Part shown: piece after piece, positions 57,327 to 64,000 of the stretch
How positions within the stretch are numbered: the first letter of the stretch is position 1
Layout of the letters: each line of letters opens with the position of its first letter
Source of the DNA: Lysobacter antibioticus HS124
GTDB taxonomy: Bacteria; Pseudomonadota; Gammaproteobacteria; Xanthomonadales; Xanthomonadaceae
Direction: 5' to 3'
Length of the DNA stretch: 64,000 bases
NCBI RefSeq assembly: GCF_000336385.2
Contig: NZ_HG424493.1
Location: forward strand, 17,202-81,201
Notes under the pieces: generated by a model
Seen by the model: only the letters and a program-made list of their open reading frames with translations
The model's database searches: none
What the model was told of the DNA's origin: nothing
Position numbers and translations under genes: made by a program

Positions 57327-58232
57327 ATGCAGTTCAAGGATTACTACGAGACCCTCGGCCTGGAGCCGAGCGCAGGCGAGGCCGAGATCAAAACGGCCTA
57401 TCGGCGCCTGGCGCGCAAGTACCACCCCGACGTCAGCAAGGAGGCCGGCGCGGAGGAGAAATTCAAGGCCGTCAACGAGGCCTACGAGGCGCTGCGCGAT
57501 CCGCAGAAGCGCGCCGCCTACGATCAGCTGCGCGCGCGCGGCTATCGGCCCGGCGACGAAGTGCAGCCGCCTCCCGGCGGGTTCGGCGGCGGCTACGGCG
57601 GCGGCGGGGTCGATTTCGAGGAGATCTTCGCCGGCGGCGGCGCCGGCGGCGGCTTCAGCGACTTCTTCGAGAACCTGTTCGGCCGCGGACGTTCGGCGGC
57701 GAGCGGCTTCGGCGGCCAGGCCGGTCGCAGCGCGCCGCCGCGAGGCGATACCCGGGCCAAGCTCGCGGTGTCGCTGGAAACCGTCTACGAAGGCGGCAGC
57801 GTGCGCATTTCGATCAACAACAAGACCCTGGACGTGCGCGTGCCCAAGGGCATCCGCCCGGGCCAGTTGATCCGCCTGGCCGGCCAAGGCACTCACGGCG
57901 ATCTGCTGCTGGAGATCGAATACGCCGCTCACCCGCAGTTCGAGGTCGACGGCCGCAACGTCGTCCACGTGCTGCCGCTGGCCCCGTGGGAGGCCGCGCT
58001 CGGCGCCACGGTCAGCGTGCCGACCCTGGGCGGCGCGGTCGAGCTGAAGATTCCCGCGGCTTCCGAAGCCGGGCGCAAGCTGCGCTTGCGCGGCCGCGGC
58101 CTGCCGGGCAGCCCCTCGGGCGACCAGATCGTCGAGCTGGAAGTGCTGGCGCCGAAGCCGGAGAGCGAGGCCCAACGCGAGGCTTACCAGGGCCTGCGCG
58201 CGGCGTTCGGCGAGGACTGGCGGCGCGACTGA
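57327..58232 (+). CDS. cbpA: DnaJ-type co-chaperone CbpA
   Basis: 301 residues. N-terminal J domain with HPD in RKYHPDVSKE, then a Gly/Phe-rich linker (residues about 75-140, GGFGGGYGGGG), then the two C-terminal substrate-binding domains (KLAVSLETVYEGGSVRISIN onward). No Cys-rich zinc domain is present, which marks it as CbpA rather than DnaJ. The start was set at 57327, which begins the J domain (MQFKDYYETLGLEPS); the longer open frame is read-through. A bidirectional terminator follows. Confidence 0.93.
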   Translation: MQFKDYYETLGLEPSAGEAEIKTAYRRLARKYHPDVSKEAGAEEKFKAVNEAYEALRDPQKRAAYDQLRARGYRPGDEVQPPPGGFGGGYGGGGVDFEEIFAGGGAGGGFSDFFENLFGRGRSAASGFGGQAGRSAPPRGDTRAKLAVSLETVYEGGSVRISINNKTLDVRVPKGIRPGQLIRLAGQGTHGDLLLEIEYAAHPQFEVDGRNVVHVLPLAPWEAALGATVSVPTLGGAVELKIPAASEAGRKLRLRGRGLPGSPSGDQIVELEVLAPKPESEAQREAYQGLRAAFGEDWRRD

Positions 58233-58268
58233 ATCCGCCGCCGCGGACGCATCGGCGGACGCAGAAAC

Positions 58269-58298
58269 GAAAAATCCCGGCTTCGGCCGGGATTTTTC
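58269..58298. terminator. Bidirectional terminator cbpA / pilH-like gene
   Basis: GAAAAATCCCGGC pairs with GCCGGGATTTTTC around TTCG; an A-run on one side and a T-run on the other serve both convergent genes. Confidence 0.92.
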
Positions 58299-58330
58299 GC
58301 TTGCGGTCCGGCGCGCGGCGCGCCGGCCGT

Positions 58331-58702
58331 TCAGGCCGCCGAGGGCAGCAACTGGCCGATGATCTCGGACAGATCGGTCTCGCTGAACGGCTTGGTGATG
58401 TAGGCCTTGGCGCCCTGGCGCATGCCCCAGACGCGGTCGGTGTCCTGGTCCTTGGTGGTGACCAGCACGATCGGGATGTGCTTGGTGGTCGGCTCGCGGC
58501 AGATCGAACGCGTGGCCTGGAACCCGTTGAGGTTGGGCATCACCACGTCCATCAGTATCAGGTCGGGCAGCTCGCGCTTGGCCGCTTCGACGCCGGCGGC
58601 GCCGTCTTCCGCGGTCAAGGCCTCGTGCCCCAGTTTTTCGACGATGCGACGGATGCCCATCAACTGGGACGGCGAGTCGTCGACGATCAGAATGCGCGCC
58701 AT
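58331..58702 (-). CDS. pilH: Single-domain response regulator, PilH-like
   Basis: 123 residues, a CheY-like receiver without output domain. Asp52 (LILMDVVMPNLNG) is the phosphorylation site; DD at 8-9, Thr in VLVTTKD and Lys in ITKPFSE complete the active site. The start at 58702 begins with MARILIVDD. The DTDRVWGMRQGAKAYITKPF stretch is typical of PilH of type IV pilus twitching control in xanthomonads. PilG and the chemosensory partners are not in the window, so the name is by similarity. Confidence 0.75.
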   Translation of the reverse strand: MARILIVDDSPSQLMGIRRIVEKLGHEALTAEDGAAGVEAAKRELPDLILMDVVMPNLNGFQATRSICREPTTKHIPIVLVTTKDQDTDRVWGMRQGAKAYITKPFSETDLSEIIGQLLPSAA

Positions 58703-58762
58703 GTGATTCCCCCAAATATCTGCGGCCGATTGTAGCGACGCGCCGCGCCGCTGCAATGCCAA

Positions 58763-59755
58763 CTAGATCACGACGAGGGTCCGGCCCAGCGAACCGCCCG
58801 AAAGCATGCCGGAGAAGACCTCCGCCAGCCCGCTCAGCGGCACTTCGCGGGTGCAGATCCGCTCCAGGTGGCGCGGTTTCCAGTCGCTGCCCAGGCGCTG
58901 CCAGATCTCGTCGCGGATCTCGCGCGCGGTGCCGGCCGAGGCCACGCCGAGCAGAGACACGCCGCGGATGATGAAGGGCATCACCGTGGTCGCCAGGTCG
59001 TGGCTGGCGGCCAGACCGGCGGTGGCGACGTTGCCGTAGGGCGCGGTCTGCGCCAGCAGGCTGGCCAGCATCGGCCCGCCGACGTTGTCCAGGCCGCCGC
59101 CGAAGCGCGCCGATTCCATCGGCCGCGCGGTCTGCAGGGCGTCGCGGCCGAGCACTTGGCTGGCGCCGATGCGCTTGAGGTAGTCGGCCTGCTCGGCCTT
59201 GCCGCTGATCGCATGCACCTCGAAGCCGGCGCGGCTGAAGATGTCCAGCGCGAGCGAGCCGACGCCGCCGCTGGCGCCGGTGACCGCGAGCGGCCCCAGT
59301 TCCGGGGTCTGGCGGTTGTCGAGCATGCGGTGCAGGGCCAGCGCGGCGGTGAAGCCGGCGGTGCCCAGGATCATGCTCTCGCGCAGGCTCAGCCCGGACG
59401 GCAGCGGGATCGTCCACTGCGCTTCCAGCCGCGCGTACTCGCTGTAGCCGCCGTCGCGGGTCTCGCTGAGGCCGCAGCCGGTGGTCAGCACCGCATCGCC
59501 TTCCTTGAAGCGCGGATCGGTCGAGGCGACCACATGGCCGGCGACGTCGATGCCGCCGACCAGCGGGAAGCGGCGCAGGATCTTGCCTTCGCCGGTGCCG
59601 GCCAGCGCATCCTTGAAATTGATCGAGGAGTAGGCGGTCTTGATCACCACCTCGCCGGGCGCGAGCTGGTCGAGGCCGATCGCCTCGATGCCGCTGCGAT
59701 AGCCGGCAGCGTCGCTGTGGATGCGGAAGGCGTTGAACGAGGCGGGCAGGGGCAT
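58763..59755 (-). CDS. acuI: Acrylyl-CoA reductase-like (AcuI/YhdH) quinone oxidoreductase family protein
   Basis: 330 residues, typical of AcuI/YhdH. MDR superfamily without zinc ligands; NADPH-binding motif TGASGGVGSLALDI and YSSINFKDALAGTGEGKI near the N-terminus mark the YhdH subgroup. It reduces acrylyl-CoA to propionyl-CoA, or an unknown enoyl substrate. The ATG at 59755 was chosen because the conserved N-terminus (MPLPASFNAFRIH) starts there; the open frame extends further upstream without similarity. Downstream is the PilH-like gene, in the same direction, 61 bp away. Confidence 0.9.
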   Translation of the reverse strand: MPLPASFNAFRIHSDAAGYRSGIEAIGLDQLAPGEVVIKTAYSSINFKDALAGTGEGKILRRFPLVGGIDVAGHVVASTDPRFKEGDAVLTTGCGLSETRDGGYSEYARLEAQWTIPLPSGLSLRESMILGTAGFTAALALHRMLDNRQTPELGPLAVTGASGGVGSLALDIFSRAGFEVHAISGKAEQADYLKRIGASQVLGRDALQTARPMESARFGGGLDNVGGPMLASLLAQTAPYGNVATAGLAASHDLATTVMPFIIRGVSLLGVASAGTAREIRDEIWQRLGSDWKPRHLERICTREVPLSGLAEVFSGMLSGGSLGRTLVVI

Positions 59756-59966
59756 GGCGTCGGTCCGTCCGATGGCGCGCGGCGCTGCGGCCGCGGGCGA
59801 ATGAAGAAACGCGATGATAGCCGAGCGCGTCGGCGGCTTCGGGGACCGGGTCGCGAAGCGCGCGGCGACGCGGGTTGCCGCCCGCAGCGGCAAACCCTGG
59901 ACGGGCGACGCATCGGCAAGGGACGGCGGGGCATGCGGATGCAAGCCTCCGTGCCGCCGCATGGGA

Positions 59967-60620
59967 TCAGAGCATCGGCGGGGCGCCGCCGGGGCGGCCC
60001 TGGGTCGGTAGTCGGCAACGCTCCGGCGGCGACAGCCGCGGATCGGACGGATCGCGCGGCGGGCGGATCTGCGCCGACCAGTAGCCGGCGCAGCTGGCGT
60101 TCTCGATCAGGTCGACGGCCTCGCAAAACACGTCGGGAACGAAACCCGATCCCGCGCCGATGGCGTTCGACGGCACGGCGCCGGGGCGCTTGCTGTCGCG
60201 CAGGCAGGCGACGGCGTATTGGGTGACGCGGCGCTTGCCGGCGCGGCCGGCAACGGTAATGGTGGTGAGCGCGCCGTTTTTGCCTCCTGCCTCGTAGCGA
60301 GGGGCCAGGGCGGCGAAGGCTTGCGAGTTGAGCAGTCCGACCAGGGTCACGTGCTGGGCTTCGTCGAGCGGGTGCATGGCCATGACCTCGCCGTTCGAGT
60401 GCCGCAGCGGATGACGTCCGCTGGCGTCGGGCGCGCTGAACATGGCGATGCCGTTGCCGCCGATGCGCAGCCGATAGACAGGACTGTCGGCGCCGCCGCC
60501 GCTGCGCTCGACTTCGATGGTGGTGTCCTCGACCGCGTTGCCGCCGCCGCGCGACGCGGGCTGGCAGGCGCACAACGCGGACAGGGCCAGAACGGTCAGC
60601 GGCAATGCGTTACGGCGCAT
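59967..60620 (-). CDS. Hypothetical lipoprotein
   Basis: 217 residues. Signal peptide with a Cys-containing lipobox (ALSALCAC), so lipidation is at Cys17 or, more likely, Cys19. A linker is followed by YRLRIGGNGIAMFSAPDASG and VTLVGLLNSQAFAALAP, the pattern of a small unknown domain seen in other xanthomonad lipoproteins; two Cys (VACLRDSK and FCEAVDLIENASCAGYW) lie in the second half. The last 20 residues are Pro/Arg-rich. Function unknown. Confidence 0.75.
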   Translation of the reverse strand: MRRNALPLTVLALSALCACQPASRGGGNAVEDTTIEVERSGGGADSPVYRLRIGGNGIAMFSAPDASGRHPLRHSNGEVMAMHPLDEAQHVTLVGLLNSQAFAALAPRYEAGGKNGALTTITVAGRAGKRRVTQYAVACLRDSKRPGAVPSNAIGAGSGFVPDVFCEAVDLIENASCAGYWSAQIRPPRDPSDPRLSPPERCRLPTQGRPGGAPPML

Positions 60621-60746
60621 GGTCGGAACTCCTTTTTCCGGACGTATTTTCCTAGGGTACTTTGCGCGGACGCTTTCGCGAAACGCGCGCCGGAGCGCGG
60701 CTGGGAACAGCGCCTGCGCGAGCCCGCCGTGCCGCGGCAGGGCGGC

Positions 60747-61340
<594 letters not shown>

Positions 61341-61347
61341 GGGAGTC

Positions 61348-61486
61348 GAGATTCGGGATTCGGGATTTGTAAAAGCGGACATCGGGGGCGGGGATGGCAG
61401 CAAGCAGAAACGCAAAACGCCAGGCACGGGCCTGGCGTCTGCGTAGGATCGGTCGGGTCGGAACCGCTTTGCGAATCCCGAATCTC
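61348..61486. repeat. 15-bp inverted repeat around the lpdA terminator
   Basis: GAGATTCGGGATTCG at 61348-61362 and its exact inverse CGAATCCCGAATCTC at 61472-61486 flank the lpdA terminator. Built from GGGATTC heptamers. Confidence 0.85.
61414..61440 (-). terminator. Terminator of lpdA
   Basis: Minus-strand stem ACGCCAGGC/GCCTGGCGT around a CCGT loop, followed by TTTTGCG. Confidence 0.85.
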
Positions 61487-61505
61487 CCATCCCGAATCCC
61501 GGCCG

Positions 61506-63102
<1,597 letters not shown>

Positions 63103-63110
63103 GCTCGGCA

Positions 63111-64000
63111 TTACATGCCCAGCAGCATGCGGTGCGGGTTTTCCAGCTGGTTCTTGATGTCGACCAGGAACAGCACCGCGTCCTTGCCGTCGATGATGCG
63201 GTGGTCGTAGGACAGCGCCAGGTACATCATCGGCGCGGCGACGACCTGGCCGTTCTCGACGATAGCGCGCTCCTTGATGGCGTGCATGCCGAGGATGGCC
63301 GATTGCGGCGGGTTGACGATCGGGGTCGACATCAGCGAGCCGAAGGTGCCGCCGTTGGTGATGGTGAAGGTACCGCCCTGCAGGTCTTCCAGCGCCAGCT
63401 TGCCGTCGCGGGCCTTCTTGGCGTAGTCGCCGATGGCCTTCTCGATGTCGGCGAAGCCCATGCGCTCGACGTTGCGCAGCACCGGGGTCACCAGGCCCTT
63501 GTCGGTGGACACGGCGATCGAGATGTCGGAGTAGCCGTGGTAGATCACGTCGTTGCCGTCGACCGAGGCGTTGACGATCGGGTGGCGCTGCAGGGCGTTG
63601 GCGGCGGCCTTGGCGAAGAAGCTCATGAAGCCCAGCTTGACGCCGTTGGCCTTCTCGAAGCTCTCGCCGAGCTCCTTGCGCATGGCCATGACCTTGCCCA
63701 GGTTGACTTCGTTGAACGAGGTCAGCATGGCGATCGAGTTCTTCGACTGCATCAGGCGCTCGGCGATGCGGGCGCGCATGCGGGTCATCGGCACGCGCTC
63801 TTCCGGACGCAGGCCGGCGGCCGCGCCGACGCCGCCGGACTTGGCGTAGTTGACGATGTCTTCCTTGGTCACCGCGCCCTTGCGGCCGGTGCCTTCGACC
63901 TGCGAGGCGTCGACGCCCTGGACGTTGGCGGCGAAGCGCGCGCCCGGCGGCAGCTGGTCGTTGGCCGAGGTGGCGGCCGGAGCGGCCGGCTTGGCGGGTT
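63111..64000 (-). CDS. sucB: Dihydrolipoyllysine succinyltransferase (E2), N-terminus outside window
   Basis: About 296 residues of the C-terminal part are visible. The peripheral-subunit-binding domain is [20 protein letters not shown] with [10 protein letters not shown]; the catalytic acyltransferase domain follows ([16 protein letters not shown]), with the active-site [12 protein letters not shown] carrying the catalytic His and Asp, ending PHRMLLGM. Lipoyl domain(s) lie to the right of the window. Part of the 2-oxoglutarate dehydrogenase complex; lpdA follows 180 bp downstream. Confidence 0.96.
   Translation of the reverse strand, partial: PAKPAAPAATSANDQLPPGARFAANVQGVDASQVEGTGRKGAVTKEDIVNYAKSGGVGAAAGLRPEERVPMTRMRARIAERLMQSKNSIAMLTSFNEVNLGKVMAMRKELGESFEKANGVKLGFMSFFAKAAANALQRHPIVNASVDGNDVIYHGYSDISIAVSTDKGLVTPVLRNVERMGFADIEKAIGDYAKKARDGKLALEDLQGGTFTITNGGTFGSLMSTPIVNPPQSAILGMHAIKERAIVENGQVVAAPMMYLALSYDHRIIDGKDAVLFLVDIKNQLENPHRMLLGM

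Overview
The window is about 64 kb of very GC-rich (roughly 70%) gammaproteobacterial chromosome. It looks like the family Xanthomonadaceae, most likely Lysobacter or a close relative; this is inference. The pointers are: Gln at GyrA position 83 (known from Stenotrophomonas maltophilia), a Xanthomonas-like order of ugpC, zwf, glk and pgl, a secreted M4 protease with a C-terminal P domain, tandem DUF3011 proteins, TonB-dependent sugar receptors under a LacI regulator, and dispersed intergenic repeats related to TAGGAGCGGCGTGAGCC. There is no phage, insertion sequence, integrase, CRISPR array, rRNA or tRNA that I can support. Both ends cut through genes: a six-hairpin glycosidase-like gene on the left and sucB on the right.

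Layout. 1-7.2 kb: central sugar metabolism (glycosidase-like gene; minus-strand zwf, glk and pgl; divergent ABC-transporter ATPase ugpC/malK). 7.5-12.3 kb: a large TonB-dependent receptor, a small secreted PraB-like protein and a PsrA-like TetR regulator. 12.7-15.6 kb: a probable antibacterial effector module (lipoprotein, DUF2235 phospholipase-like protein with a Gln-rich tail, coiled-coil membrane protein). 15.8-24.1 kb: a disaccharide island (MFS transporter, TonB receptor, GH65 phosphorylase fused to beta-phosphoglucomutase, LacI repressor) with a clear operator. 24.5-32.9 kb: housekeeping smc-zipA-ligA-epmA; ligA carries an in-frame stretch of low GC and foreign-looking codon use. 33-34.7 kb: two tandem DUF3011 secreted proteins. 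34.9-40.9 kb: mtnA, gyrA, a YceI-family protein and a DUF1428 protein. 41.2-44.1 kb: M4 metalloprotease and a lectin remnant. 44.3-54.2 kb: alpha-2-macroglobulin, two related lipoproteins and PBP1C. 54.4-64 kb: membrane protein, quinone reductase, ferritin-like protein, peroxiredoxin, CbpA, PilH-like regulator, AcuI-like reductase, lipoprotein, LOG-family protein, lpdA and sucB.

How the genes fit together. The GH65 enzyme should phosphorolyse an alpha-glucosyl disaccharide to glucose plus beta-glucose-1-phosphate, and its fused mutase should make glucose-6-phosphate; Glk handles the free glucose and Zwf/Pgl feed the product into the Entner-Doudoroff or pentose phosphate route. The TonB receptor and MFS carrier would supply the sugar across the two membranes. 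The alpha-2-macroglobulin/PBP1C set is a periplasmic defence and wall-repair unit. The quinone reductase, ferritin-like protein and peroxiredoxin make a loose redox-stress neighbourhood. Intergenic regions are crowded with inverted repeat families, including a 30-bp near-perfect inverted pair between sucB and lpdA.
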